38,693 nucleotides of DNA from positions 1 through 38,693 of the forward strand of contig JAAEOI010000238.1 of NCBI GenBank assembly GCA_024244665.1, read 5' to 3'. A program made the translations under genes and the position numbers. Numbering within the stretch: the first letter of the stretch is position 1; each line of letters opens with the position of its first letter. Below the pieces are notes generated by a model that was not told the origin of the DNA, searched no databases, and saw nothing but the letters and a program-made list of their open reading frames with translations. This stretch comes from Bacteroidota bacterium. GTDB lineage: Bacteria; Bacteroidota; Bacteroidia; Bacteroidales; GCA-2748055. Below are positions 1-8,112 of the stretch, one piece after another.

Positions 1-411
1 AATTTTTTTATCCAGATAATAACTCCTGATTGCTTCCTTTAAAGTCATATTCATATCATAGCTATCCCAGGGTTTTTGAATATATCTGAATAGCTTTCCA
101 TTGTTAACAGCATTTCCGATTGCTTGAGAATCTGCTTGTCCGGTAAGCATTATATTCAATGTTCTATGCGACACTTGATATATTTTACTCAGTAATTCAT
201 CTCCTTTCATACCGGGCATAATGTGATCAGTAACAACAACCGGAACATCGACATCCATTTCAATGAATTGTTTAACTAGTAACAAAGCATCTTCCCCGTT
301 ATCAACCATCTCAAATCTATAATCTGAGCCGAAAAATTGCTTTAACTGAGTATTTAAACTGTTCAAAACAAGAACTTCATCATCAACACATAATATTACC
401 GGTTTATTCAT
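1..411 (-). CDS. Response regulator receiver protein, cut by the left window edge
   Basis: I read 137 codons from an ATG at 409-411 (minus) to the window edge with no stop, so the C-terminus is missing. It begins MNKPVILCVDDE and has a complete CheY-like receiver: acidic pair D10/D11, phospho-acceptor D62 in VVVTDHIMPGMKGDE, switch Thr90 in LTGQAD and Lys113 in IQKPW. The LTGQA and KPW signatures are typical of receivers of the RpfG/HupR-like group. It is a close paralogue of the next gene (848-423) and lies 11 bases downstream of it, so it is probably the last visible member of the same operon. Whether an output domain (HD-GYP, kinase, cyclase or none) follows cannot be seen. Confidence 0.85.
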   Translation of the reverse strand, partial: MNKPVILCVDDEVLVLNSLNTQLKQFFGSDYRFEMVDNGEDALLLVKQFIEMDVDVPVVVTDHIMPGMKGDELLSKIYQVSHRTLNIMLTGQADSQAIGNAVNNGKLFRYIQKPWDSYDMNMTLKEAIRSYYLDKKI

Positions 412-422
412 GATTGCTAGTG

Positions 423-848
423 TTACATAATTTTAGAGGTTTTTGCATTTGTAAAATCGAGCAAATCAAGACATGATCTAATTAGATTCATGAAGACTTC
501 TTCATTCCATGGTTTTTGGATGCATGTGTACAAATTAGCATTTTCCTTTGCATTTTCAATTGCTTCTACATTGGCTTGGCCTGTTAGCATTATTTTTATT
601 ATCTGAGGATATTTAAAATGAACTTTGATTAAGAACTCGTCCCCTTTAATATCCGGCATTAGCCAATCCGATACAATAATTATCACTTTTGCCCCATCTC
701 TAATCAAATCATCTAATAATTCCATTGCTTCCGCAGCATTTTCTGCTAGCTCATACAAATATTGATTTCCGAAATGATTCTTTAATTGCGATTTCAGACT
801 ACTAAGTATAATTTTCTCATCATCAACGCACAAGATAACCTTTTTCAT
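423..848 (-). CDS. Single-domain response regulator (receiver only)
   Basis: A 141-residue stand-alone receiver. It contains the ILCVDDE acidic pocket, the phospho-acceptor Asp in IVSDWLMPDIKGDE (about residue 61 from this start), the switch Thr in LTGQAN and Lys in IQKPW. After the last helix only a short tail follows, so there is no output domain. I chose the ATG at 848 because MKKVILCVDDE then aligns with the start of its left-hand paralogue; an in-frame ATG at 857 is the alternative. It follows the LuxR-type regulator by about 28 bases and is probably co-transcribed. It would act as a phosphate sink or as an interaction partner; its kinase is unknown. Confidence 0.85.
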   Translation of the reverse strand: MKKVILCVDDEKIILSSLKSQLKNHFGNQYLYELAENAAEAMELLDDLIRDGAKVIIIVSDWLMPDIKGDEFLIKVHFKYPQIIKIMLTGQANVEAIENAKENANLYTCIQKPWNEEVFMNLIRSCLDLLDFTNAKTSKIM

Positions 849-876
849 AATAATCATTATTAGTAATCTGTGGAGA

Positions 877-1590
877 TCAGATATCTATCAATTTATTGTT
901 TATGGCGAATAATAACAGATGTATCGAATTCTTTGCTTTTGCTTTTTTCAGGATTTTAGATCGATGACCTTCAACTGTTCTCTGGCTAATGGAAAGGCTC
1001 TTCGCAATTTCCGAGTTGGGAATTCCGTAACAGATGAGTTTTAATATCTCAATCTCCCTGTTGGATAATTCCTGTTTAACAAGTGGGCTCTCCTTGGGAT
1101 GGGTTTTGGTGGAGATATTTTTTATCATACTGTTGATGATCTCCTTCGAGAAGTAGAAGTCCCCTTCCATCACAGTATGTATGGCATTCATCAATTCCTC
1201 ACTCCCCGATTCCTTCAGAATGAATCCTTTTGCCCCTGCCTGCAACATTTCATGATAATAATGTCTTTCTCCAAACATTGAGAGAACAATAATTTTCATC
1301 TCAGGATTGTTGGAAACAGCTAGTTTTGTTGCTTCTATCCCATCCATGTTTGGCATGGCAATATCCATCAAAACAAGATCTGGCTCAACGTCTTCAACAA
1401 GTCGTAGAAACTCAAGGCCATCGGAGGCTTCTGCAATTACGTCTATATTCCCTGAATTCAGTAATAAAAACTTTATACTATCCCGGAATAGACGATGATC
1501 ATCTACGAGCATTAACCTGTACTTGTTATTCACCTGTTCTCTATCTATATATGTGAAAGCTATATTTGGTGTCCGGTTTGAATCGGACAT
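877..1590 (-). CDS. NarL/LuxR-family response regulator
   Basis: 237 residues. An unusual 24-residue N-terminal extension precedes the receiver (LMLVDDH, phospho-acceptor D76 in VLMDIAMPNMDG, Ser104, Lys126 in LKESG). A C-terminal LuxR-type helix-turn-helix follows at about 173-237 (LSNREIEILKLICYG, then SISQRTVEGHRSKI). It is a paralogue of the regulator at 20927-21586, sharing the MDI-MPNM-GI, ALSMFG/VLSMFG and LKESG segments. The gene lies 17 bases after the SiaC gene and before two single receivers. It is expected to bind DNA when phosphorylated and is one of two local candidates to read the TACCTG elements described here. Confidence 0.93.
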   Translation of the reverse strand: MSDSNRTPNIAFTYIDREQVNNKYRLMLVDDHRLFRDSIKFLLLNSGNIDVIAEASDGLEFLRLVEDVEPDLVLMDIAMPNMDGIEATKLAVSNNPEMKIIVLSMFGERHYYHEMLQAGAKGFILKESGSEELMNAIHTVMEGDFYFSKEIINSMIKNISTKTHPKESPLVKQELSNREIEILKLICYGIPNSEIAKSLSISQRTVEGHRSKILKKAKAKNSIHLLLFAINNKLIDI

Positions 1591-1607
1591 TACTGTATTC
1601 CTGATAA

Positions 1608-2003
1608 TTATGCAACGGAATTCTCTTCCGACATTGCAATCAGGTTAAACGGGATCTCGACCAGTTCTGAATACTCTTCACCCGCCTCGCCCAGATCTTC
1701 ATCAAGTTCAGAATAGTACCAGTTTACTTTCACACTGTTTCCAGCCAGAAAAATGTCATCGAGAATGAGAAAGATATCAAGAATCTGTTTGGAAGAAGCT
1801 GTATTGAAATATTCCAGCTTGATATCAAATTCCATCTCGTTCAAAGGATCTTTTTCCAGTTCATGCAACCAGTCGATAACAGGTTGAAAAAAGGTGACCA
1901 CATCTTCGGGCAAAGACCTGCCTGAGATTTCAAATACATCCTTCTCCGTGTCCAATACTACTTTTGGAGTATCATCGGTTCCGTTAATAATTAAGGTTTT
2001 CAT
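1608..2003 (-). CDS. siaC: SiaC-like partner-switch phosphoprotein (DUF1987)
   Basis: 131 residues from the ATG at 2003. The sequence has the DUF1987/SiaC layout: an N-terminal strand ending in TPKVVLD, then EISGRSLPEDV, a helix with PVIDWL, then LEYFNTASSK and a C-terminal segment. In Pseudomonas, SiaC is phosphorylated by SiaB on a Thr in the YxNT motif and dephosphorylated by SiaA. Here that Thr is residue 68 if this start is used, the number I recall for Pseudomonas. The ATG at 2036 would add 11 residues and overlap the upstream gene, so I prefer 2003. The product directly follows two SiaB-like genes and a SiaA-like gene. Its target is unknown because no SiaD-type diguanylate cyclase is present. 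Confidence 0.85.
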   Translation of the reverse strand: MKTLIINGTDDTPKVVLDTEKDVFEISGRSLPEDVVTFFQPVIDWLHELEKDPLNEMEFDIKLEYFNTASSKQILDIFLILDDIFLAGNSVKVNWYYSELDEDLGEAGEEYSELVEIPFNLIAMSEENSVA

Positions 2004-2025
2004 AGTGATTGTAATTATATAGTTT

Positions 2026-2622
2026 CTAATTGTCAATTTTTGGTACTCTTACCATTAAGGAGTATACAGACAGGTCATCGTCAATGGTCTCGAAATTGTA
2101 GTCCAGCTTCTTGCCGGATTTTCTTGCCATATCAATAATTCCAATTCCTGCTCCTGCACTGTCTGAGAACTTGTTCTCCAGTCGCGCTTGCTTATAGAGC
2201 TGCTTGAGACCATCCTTATCAAGGGAATTGACCTTTTCCAGCATCTCCTCCAGTTTCGGAATATGTCTGTTATGAATCGGATTGCTTGAAACAATCAGGT
2301 AATCTTCATCTGTATAGCCTATCATAAACATGGATGATTTACGCGGATCATCATGATGGCCCTTAAACTGATGCTTGCTGACATTCTGCAGGCATTCAAC
2401 CATCAAATTGAAAAGTCTCCGTCTAACACTATTCCCCAGATCCTCAGTACTAAATTTCAACTCTGTAAATGTCAGCACTGTCTTAATTAAGTCCTGGGAA
2501 AAGTCACCCTGATAGACCATGATGATGTCGTTGTCTTCCATCCGGTTATGCAAATCGAAAAGAAAAGACATTGACAGCTGGTTTGCACAAAAATTGCTTG
2601 TTGCTACTTCCATTTCTATCAT
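2026..2622 (-). CDS. siaB: SiaB-like protein kinase (DUF6272), copy 2
   Basis: 198 residues with a GHKL-type ATPase fold. The N-box is visible as VECLQNVSKH (E76, N80) and a glycine-rich lid motif as GAGIGIIDMARKSG (about 157-170). SiaB proteins are soluble Ser/Thr kinases that phosphorylate SiaC. The length matches the family. It overlaps the neighbouring paralogue's end by only a base or so (ATG at 2622, upstream stop at 2624-2626), which indicates tight coupling. The two paralogues share VECLQNV, F.D..GAG.G.IDMARK.G and a similar central helix (K.LKVN/EKVNSL) but are otherwise well diverged, so a recent duplication is unlikely. An alternative ATG lies three codons further in. Confidence 0.82.
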   Translation of the reverse strand: MIEMEVATSNFCANQLSMSFLFDLHNRMEDNDIIMVYQGDFSQDLIKTVLTFTELKFSTEDLGNSVRRRLFNLMVECLQNVSKHQFKGHHDDPRKSSMFMIGYTDEDYLIVSSNPIHNRHIPKLEEMLEKVNSLDKDGLKQLYKQARLENKFSDSAGAGIGIIDMARKSGKKLDYNFETIDDDLSVYSLMVRVPKIDN

Positions 2623-2623
2623 T

Positions 2624-3178
2624 TTAACGGTTATTTACTAAGGTTTTTAATGAGAAGAAATAATACTCATCATCAATGGGTTCAAAATCGAAGTCCAGGG
2701 GATTACCTGTTTTCCTGGCCATATCAATGAAACCAAGGCCGGCTCCGCCCATATCGGAGAACTCCTGAGAGTTAATCCATAATTTGTAAAATTCCTTGAG
2801 CTCATCTTGTGTCATGGTATTGACCTTTAGCAACTTGGTCTTCAGATCCAGGACTTTGTCCGCCCTGATGGCATTTCCACTGTAAATCACAAATCCATCC
2901 TCATATCCTCCAAGCAGAAACATGGCGGCCTTTTTATGTACCGTATTCCTGGTATGCCGGGTCACATTCTGCAGGCATTCTACGATCACATTGAAGACTT
3001 TGGCTTTGGTTTTAGCCTTTGCACCTGACATCTCCAGTTTTCTCTCAGTCATGGCCAGCAGGGGCATCATAATTTCATCCGATATCTCCCCCTTATATGA
3101 CAACATGAATTGATTGTTTGGCATTTGCTCTCTGAGCTTGCTAACAAATCCTAACTTGTTTAATGATTGAATATCCAT
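2624..3178 (-). CDS. siaB: SiaB-like protein kinase (DUF6272), copy 1
   Basis: 184 residues, paralogue of the following gene. N-box residues are E67 and N71 in VECLQNVTRH. The ATP-lid is GGAGLGFIDMARKTG at about 144-158. It starts 18 bases after the SiaA-like phosphatase gene, so phosphatase, two kinases and SiaC form a compact unit. By analogy with Pseudomonas, it would phosphorylate SiaC in the cytoplasm and oppose the membrane phosphatase. Having two kinases for one visible SiaC is unlike the single-copy Pseudomonas operon. One may serve another substrate, such as the STAS protein at 16557-16871, or they may form a heterodimer; neither can be decided from sequence. Confidence 0.82.
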   Translation of the reverse strand: MDIQSLNKLGFVSKLREQMPNNQFMLSYKGEISDEIMMPLLAMTERKLEMSGAKAKTKAKVFNVIVECLQNVTRHTRNTVHKKAAMFLLGGYEDGFVIYSGNAIRADKVLDLKTKLLKVNTMTQDELKEFYKLWINSQEFSDMGGAGLGFIDMARKTGNPLDFDFEPIDDEYYFFSLKTLVNNR

Positions 3179-3196
3179 TTGTTCACGTATTTTGTC

Positions 3197-5803
3197 TTAG
3201 AATTTTATTCCGGTTATCAGAACATCATCCAGCTGTTTGGTATCCCCTTTCCAGTTCATTAATGTTTCCTTGAAAAGGTCTCCCATCTGGAAGATGCTCA
3301 GGTGTGTATTCTCTCTAATCAGATTCTTGGCACGGCCAACCATATACTTCTGTTTCCCGCCCGGTCCGCCATACTGGTCTGCAAATCCGTCTGTCATGAA
3401 ATAAACAGAATCTCCTGTTTGCAGCTTAATGGTGTGATTGGTAAAAGGTTTCCTGTTTTTGTACTGCGAGCTTCCCACTGGACATTTATCTCCCTTAACC
3501 TCCATCAGCTCACCCTTTCTAACATGGTAGAGGGGCCGGTGAGCCCCTGCATATTGGAGCTCTTTGGTTTTCAGATTGATTTTACAGAAAGCGGCATCCA
3601 TGCCGTCATTGGTTACGCTGTTTTCATCTTCCTGCCTCAGTGTTTCCACTATAACTGCGTGTAACTGATCCAGAAATTGCCCCGCATCCAGGTTCTTATT
3701 CTTCTGAATAACCTGGTTTTGCAGGAAGTAACCAATCAGTGACATCAGGGCTCCCGGAACTCCATGTCCGGTACAATCCATTGCCCCTATGTATAGATCA
3801 CCCTTCTCCTTGAAAAGCCAGGGATAGTCGCCACTTACAACATCTTTCGGCAGAAAGACCATGAAAGAATTCGGCAGGAATTTCCGAAGCATACTTTCAG
3901 TAGGCATGAGTGAACTCTGTATGTTATAAGCATAATTTATACTATCACCGATGCTTTTGTTTTTCATCTGGATCAGCTCCTCCCGTTTTTTTGCTTCAGT
4001 AATATCATGGCTTACGATCAGGACCGATTCGATGTCATTATTCTCATTAAACTCAGGAATGGCATTTACCTGCAGTGTCTTGTCGCCCTGGGGGGTGGGG
4101 AAGATCATTTCGTCATCGATCTTTTGACCCTCCACGGAAACAGCGCTCAGCATCTCCTTCCAGAATGCAATAATCTGAGGATCTATTCCCACATCAGAAA
4201 TGGGCTTTCTTAAGAAGGACTCTTGTTTTAGTCCTGTATAACTCTCGATTACAGGATTGATGTAAATACAACGGCTGAAAATATCAATTCTGATAATAAT
4301 ATCAGGGCTGTTCTCCGAAAGAGCTTGCATCTTCGCCCTCATCCGCTGCTCTTTTGCAGCCAATCGCTGGGCCGAAATATCCCTGGAGGTTACAACCATA
4401 CCGGCGATTAATGGATCCGAAACAAAGTTCTTACCGGCTGCCTCCATCCAAATGATCTCTCCACTTTTGGTGAAATACCTGTACTGCAGGGTTTGCATCT
4501 CCTCAGGAAAGGACAGAAGCTTATTTAACATATCCGTGAATGCTGCTGCATCCTGGGGATGAACATTCTCAGCGTCTTTCTGCCCGATGATCTCTTCGGG
4601 AAAATATCCCATGATGTTGTTAATGGAGGGACTAACATAGCTGACCTCTCCCTCCTTTGAAAAAATGGTAATTACCTCTGAAGCATTCTCTAAAAGAATT
4701 TGAGTTTTCTTATTTCCCCTGTGAACCTCCTGAATCTGATGTCCCAGTTTCAAATTCGATTTCCTGAGCTCTTCCTGGGCAACAATGGTCTCCTCAGCAT
4801 TCAGCAATAATTGCTGTTTCTGAATGGCCAACTCCTTACCCATCTGTCTGGATTCCTGCAGAAGAATGTATGTTTTCTCACTCACCTCCACATTGAATAT
4901 GGTCCTGGCAATGGTCTCACTGGTCTCCTCCAGCATCCTGATCTGAAGTGGTGTGAATTTCTGAAAGGAGGCCAGTTCAATCACGCCGTATACCTTGTCA
5001 TTGGTGATCAATGGAGTGATGACAATGCTGCCTGGTTTTTTCTCTCCCAGGAGGCCTGAGGTGATGGTCACATAATCCTCGGGGATCTCAGTCCTCACTA
5101 TGATGGACTTCTCAACTGCTGCCTGTCCCACCAGTCCCTGGGCAAAACGGAATTTTCCCGTCAGGTTCTTTTTCCTGTTGTAGGCATAACAGGCTGTCAT
5201 CTGGATTATACTCTCCTCTTCCTCTATATCTTCTACCACATAGAAAGCACCCTGTACAACACCTTCAAGTTTCCCGACCAGGAAATAAATTATCTCTTCG
5301 CTTAACTTGTCAATTTCATTATTAGAGGTAAGAATTTCACTCACCTTACCAACCATACTGATAATCTCATTTCTTTCGAATTCTTCCTGGTTGGCGGCAG
5401 TAAGGTCCTTTCGCATATCCTCAAGGGTGCTCTCAAGAATGTGTTCTCCATTTACAGATTCAAATCTGGTGCCCAGGTTCCCTTTCCCAATCTCTTTGGC
5501 AAAGGCTACGATTCGTTGAATGTTGGAGGTTTGCTGGTGAATGATCCTGCTGTATTCCAGTCCCCTGTTATATGTATAATTCCCATATAGACCCCCAGCC
5601 ATGCCAAACAACACAGGTAATACATTTAAAAGGTAGAAGACGCTGTTCTCCTGATACAGCTGTTTAATCCGCTGTAATAATACCGTTTGTTCGTACAGGT
5701 ATGAAGAGAATAACAGGATCAGGAAAATGACCAATCCTCCTACCATCGCCGAAAACAGCGAATAAATCAAGATTGTTTCTATTCTTTTCCTGATGGTCAG
5801 CAT
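3197..5803 (-). CDS. siaA: Membrane SpoIIE/PP2C phosphatase with GAF and PAS domains (SiaA-like)
   Basis: 868 residues. Two membrane segments lie at about 11-33 and 55-76, separated by only about 20 residues, so almost no periplasmic sensor is present. A HAMP-like linker follows, then GAF (163-303), a coiled coil (305-370), two PAS domains (about 375-490 and 495-610) and a C-terminal SpoIIE-type PP2C phosphatase. Metal-binding acidic residues are visible at D659 (VVSGDYPW), D676 (MDCTGHGVPGALMS), D805 (MTDGFADQYGG) and near the end (DDVLITG). It would dephosphorylate SiaC in response to intracellular cues read by GAF and PAS. Its GAF resembles those of the two other GAF proteins in the window. 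The 5' end overlaps the GAF gene upstream by 7 bases. Confidence 0.9.
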   Translation of the reverse strand: MLTIRKRIETILIYSLFSAMVGGLVIFLILLFSSYLYEQTVLLQRIKQLYQENSVFYLLNVLPVLFGMAGGLYGNYTYNRGLEYSRIIHQQTSNIQRIVAFAKEIGKGNLGTRFESVNGEHILESTLEDMRKDLTAANQEEFERNEIISMVGKVSEILTSNNEIDKLSEEIIYFLVGKLEGVVQGAFYVVEDIEEEESIIQMTACYAYNRKKNLTGKFRFAQGLVGQAAVEKSIIVRTEIPEDYVTITSGLLGEKKPGSIVITPLITNDKVYGVIELASFQKFTPLQIRMLEETSETIARTIFNVEVSEKTYILLQESRQMGKELAIQKQQLLLNAEETIVAQEELRKSNLKLGHQIQEVHRGNKKTQILLENASEVITIFSKEGEVSYVSPSINNIMGYFPEEIIGQKDAENVHPQDAAAFTDMLNKLLSFPEEMQTLQYRYFTKSGEIIWMEAAGKNFVSDPLIAGMVVTSRDISAQRLAAKEQRMRAKMQALSENSPDIIIRIDIFSRCIYINPVIESYTGLKQESFLRKPISDVGIDPQIIAFWKEMLSAVSVEGQKIDDEMIFPTPQGDKTLQVNAIPEFNENNDIESVLIVSHDITEAKKREELIQMKNKSIGDSINYAYNIQSSLMPTESMLRKFLPNSFMVFLPKDVVSGDYPWLFKEKGDLYIGAMDCTGHGVPGALMSLIGYFLQNQVIQKNKNLDAGQFLDQLHAVIVETLRQEDENSVTNDGMDAAFCKINLKTKELQYAGAHRPLYHVRKGELMEVKGDKCPVGSSQYKNRKPFTNHTIKLQTGDSVYFMTDGFADQYGGPGGKQKYMVGRAKNLIRENTHLSIFQMGDLFKETLMNWKGDTKQLDDVLITGIKF

Positions 5804-6393
5804 ACTCCCTGTAGATTTTTGATTTTTTCTGCGACAACAGTAGTGAGCTCCCTGATTAAGTTCTCATCCTCTTTGCTAAATTCATGAAAAGAGGCCAGCT
5901 CTATGACAGCCAGAACTTCATCATCCGCTAAAACAGGAAAGATGATCATTGAACCGGGAGTGGCCTTGCCAAGTCCTGACAGTACGGTAACATAGCCGTC
6001 GGGAATTGAATTAATATTGATCATCCTGCCATCTTTGGCAACCTGACCAGAAAGCCCTTCCCCATACTGAAATTCAAGGACTTCCGTTTCCGGAATATGA
6101 TAAGCATAACCGCTAATAAATTTGATAAACCTTCTCTGATCCTTTTCCTGGGAAAGAAAGAAAGCCCCCTGAGAGATCTCCAGGATTCTGGCAATAGAAG
6201 ACAACAATGCTCGGGAAAAAACTTTGATGTCCGTTCCTGAAACTTCCAGTTCAGCCATTATCTTTTCCACCCTGAACTCCCCCGGATCTTCCATGGTCTT
6301 TTCCGCAAGTTCATTTTCTGAAACGGTTCCCTGATCCGAATCCTTTCTGATTCTGAAATAATTGTGACGATATTTAGATAATAAACCTGCCAT
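5797..6393 (-). CDS. GAF-domain protein
   Basis: 198 residues from ATG 6393. The first 50 residues are basic and then charged with no recognisable domain. A single GAF domain fills the rest (GEGLSGQVAKDG, then VTVLSGLGKATPGSM, then VIELASF). It is soluble and lacks an output domain. The GAF core is homologous to that of the adjacent SiaA-like phosphatase and of the sensor at 18738-20717. An in-frame ATG at 6417 would overlap the upstream CheB gene; starting at 6393 leaves a 2-base gap, hence my choice. The stop overlaps the SiaA-like start, which suggests coupled translation and a shared complex. Confidence 0.82.
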   Translation of the reverse strand: MAGLLSKYRHNYFRIRKDSDQGTVSENELAEKTMEDPGEFRVEKIMAELEVSGTDIKVFSRALLSSIARILEISQGAFFLSQEKDQRRFIKFISGYAYHIPETEVLEFQYGEGLSGQVAKDGRMININSIPDGYVTVLSGLGKATPGSMIIFPVLADDEVLAVIELASFHEFSKEDENLIRELTTVVAEKIKNLQGVC

Positions 6394-6395
6394 AG

Positions 6396-6974
6396 TTAGC
6401 TGTCCTCTATAGAACATAAAAAATCAATGATCTCTTCAACCTTGAAAACCCGATCTGGATCGAACCTACTTAATACTCCCAGGGGCATGTTTCCAAAGGT
6501 GGCCTCGTCAGGATCCTGAATGATGGTATATGCCCCTTTTTTATGGGCATAGTACAATCCATCTGCCCCGTCTGTATTTGCTCCTGATAAGATGATCCCG
6601 ACCATTCTGTCACGATAAACGGCACCTGCAGTTTCGAATGTAAGATCCAGGGAGGGTCTTGAGAAATTTACCTCTTCTCCTATTGAAAGGGCAAAGGTCT
6701 GTGACGGTTCAACCAGCAGATGGTAATTTGCCGGGGCCAGATATGCATTTCCCAGGACTATTTTGCTCTTATCCAGTGGTTCCTGTATCTTCAGGCTTGA
6801 ACCTGTTTCCAGCGACTCAACAAATCCGTTTCTCTGGTCCTTCAAACGGTGAAAACACATTATAATAGGAGGCGAAAACTCTTTAGGCAAAGAGGAGAGG
6901 ATTCTTCTGATGATAGTAAAACTACCAGCCGATCCACCTATTACAATTGCCTTATATGCTCTCCCTGTTCCCAA
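6396..6974 (-). CDS. CheB-type methylesterase domain protein without receiver
   Basis: 192 residues, the size of the CheB catalytic domain only. Catalytic residues are conserved: Ser15 in VIGGSAGSF, His42 in MCFHRLKDQ and Asp135 in LSGANTDGADG. There is no receiver, so activity would not be switched by phosphorylation in cis as in the full CheB at 8211-9302. It hydrolyses glutamyl methyl esters or deamidates glutamine on receptors. It is paired with its own CheR (7003-7827) immediately upstream, so the two may serve a different receptor from the main operon. Fusions of receiver-less CheB and CheR to PAS kinases are known elsewhere; here the parts are separate. Confidence 0.88.
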   Translation of the reverse strand: MGTGRAYKAIVIGGSAGSFTIIRRILSSLPKEFSPPIIMCFHRLKDQRNGFVESLETGSSLKIQEPLDKSKIVLGNAYLAPANYHLLVEPSQTFALSIGEEVNFSRPSLDLTFETAGAVYRDRMVGIILSGANTDGADGLYYAHKKGAYTIIQDPDEATFGNMPLGVLSRFDPDRVFKVEEIIDFLCSIEDS

Positions 6975-7002
6975 TTTGAAAATTTTTTTGCCCTGTTAAT
7001 CC

Positions 7003-7827
7003 TTAGATATCTTTCTTTCTATGGATGTTCTCATGGAGACAAACTGAAGAAAAGTGCCGCCCTGTCTTGCACCACACAATTGATTCTTTGGAACCAATGC
7101 CCAGGTACCCCCTGGGATTCAGGCTATCATTGAATAGCCCGATCACTCTTTCCTGCAATTGGAAATTGAAATAAATCATTACATTTCTGCAGATAATCAG
7201 ATCGAATTGATCGAAAACACCATCCTGGGCCAGGTTGTGATATTTGAATTCAACGTTCCTGATCAGATCTGTATCATACGAGGCCTGGTGTTGTTTCTCG
7301 CAATAATAATCATCCAACCTGCCCTTCCCCCCGAATGTTTCGTAATTGGAGCGGTTGAATTCCTGACTTCTTAGAGGAAATTTGCAGCTTGCAGCGGTTT
7401 CCAGTACAGTGTTGTTAATATCTGTGGCAACTATTTTCGCCTGGTCAAGCATCCCAAGTTCCTTCAATAAGATAGCCATGGAGAAAACTTCCTCTCCTGT
7501 TGAACAGGCAGCATGCCAGATATTAATCCGCTCCTTGGATTTTATAGTAGGAAGGACATCATTGCTCAACATGGTCCAGAATGTAGGATCCCGGAACATT
7601 TCGGTGGTATTTACTGTCAAATCCTTGATAAAGGTCTCCAGGAAACCATTTCCATTTCTGATTTTTGCCAGCAAATCATCCAGATCCGCAATATTATTAC
7701 CTATCATGTGCCTTGATATCCTGCGTCTGAGAGAAGAAACCGCGTAATCGCTCAAATCAATGCTTCCAGACTCTTTAACAGCACTGATGATTTGACTATA
7801 TGCCGATGTATTCAGTATTTCATTCAT
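7003..7827 (-). CDS. CheR-family SAM-dependent protein methyltransferase
   Basis: 274 residues. An N-terminal helical domain (about 1-75, LRRRISRHM) is followed by NTTEMFRD, the SAM-binding HAACSTGEEVFSMA, TDIN and the terminal CRNVMIYF motif, all characteristic of CheR. It would methylate glutamates on a receptor or another coiled-coil partner. It is the second CheR of the window and diverges from the one at 10749-11618. It lies 28 bases before the receiver-less CheB gene. It is the first or second gene of the operon that continues through the Sia genes, depending on whether the 51-residue ORF at 7861-8016 is real. Confidence 0.92.
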   Translation of the reverse strand: MNEILNTSAYSQIISAVKESGSIDLSDYAVSSLRRRISRHMIGNNIADLDDLLAKIRNGNGFLETFIKDLTVNTTEMFRDPTFWTMLSNDVLPTIKSKERINIWHAACSTGEEVFSMAILLKELGMLDQAKIVATDINNTVLETAASCKFPLRSQEFNRSNYETFGGKGRLDDYYCEKQHQASYDTDLIRNVEFKYHNLAQDGVFDQFDLIICRNVMIYFNFQLQERVIGLFNDSLNPRGYLGIGSKESIVWCKTGRHFSSVCLHENIHRKKDI

Positions 7828-7860
7828 ATCTCTCGATTCAAAGCCTTCCAGGCAGTTGAT

Positions 7861-8016
7861 TTATAATCTGATTTTTCTGTTCATGATTCTGGCATCTTCG
7901 CTGTTAGCAAAGGCAGAGGTCAATTTCAAAGTGAAGAATTTTTTCATCTCAGCACCGTCCTCACGAAAGACACTGTAACGAAATTGTTTTTTATGGTTAA
8001 CTATCATTGTTGTCAT
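7861..8016 (-). CDS. Possible small protein, 51 residues, function unknown
   Basis: A short reading frame from ATG 8016 to TAA 7863. It starts MTTMIVNHKKQFRYSVF and ends ARIMNRKIRL; it is basic and has no signal peptide. It begins about 45 bases downstream of a predicted promoter (-7 element at 8065-8072) and ends 33 bases before the CheR start, so it is placed as the first gene of the CheR-CheB-Sia operon. I do not recognise the sequence. It could instead be untranslated leader. Confidence 0.4.
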   Translation of the reverse strand: MTTMIVNHKKQFRYSVFREDGAEMKKFFTLKLTSAFANSEDARIMNRKIRL

Positions 8017-8064
8017 AACTAAATCAATAAGCAAAACATCTCTGTTTCATTGAAATCTAATATT

Positions 8065-8095
8065 CAAAAGTATTCAGTTCTGAGCACGAAAAAAA
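8065..8095 (-). promoter_or_regulatory. Predicted promoter of the CheR2-CheB2-Sia operon
   Basis: Reading the minus strand, TTTT (8095-8092) is followed by 19 bases and TACTTTTG (8072-8065). This matches the Bacteroidota -7 consensus TAnnTTTG, with a near-match to the -33 TTTG. Spacing and -33 sequence are the same at 20769-20799 and 21603-21633. Transcription would start near 8058. Confidence 0.55.
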
Positions 8096-8112
8096 CCGGG
8101 ATGTCTCTTGAT

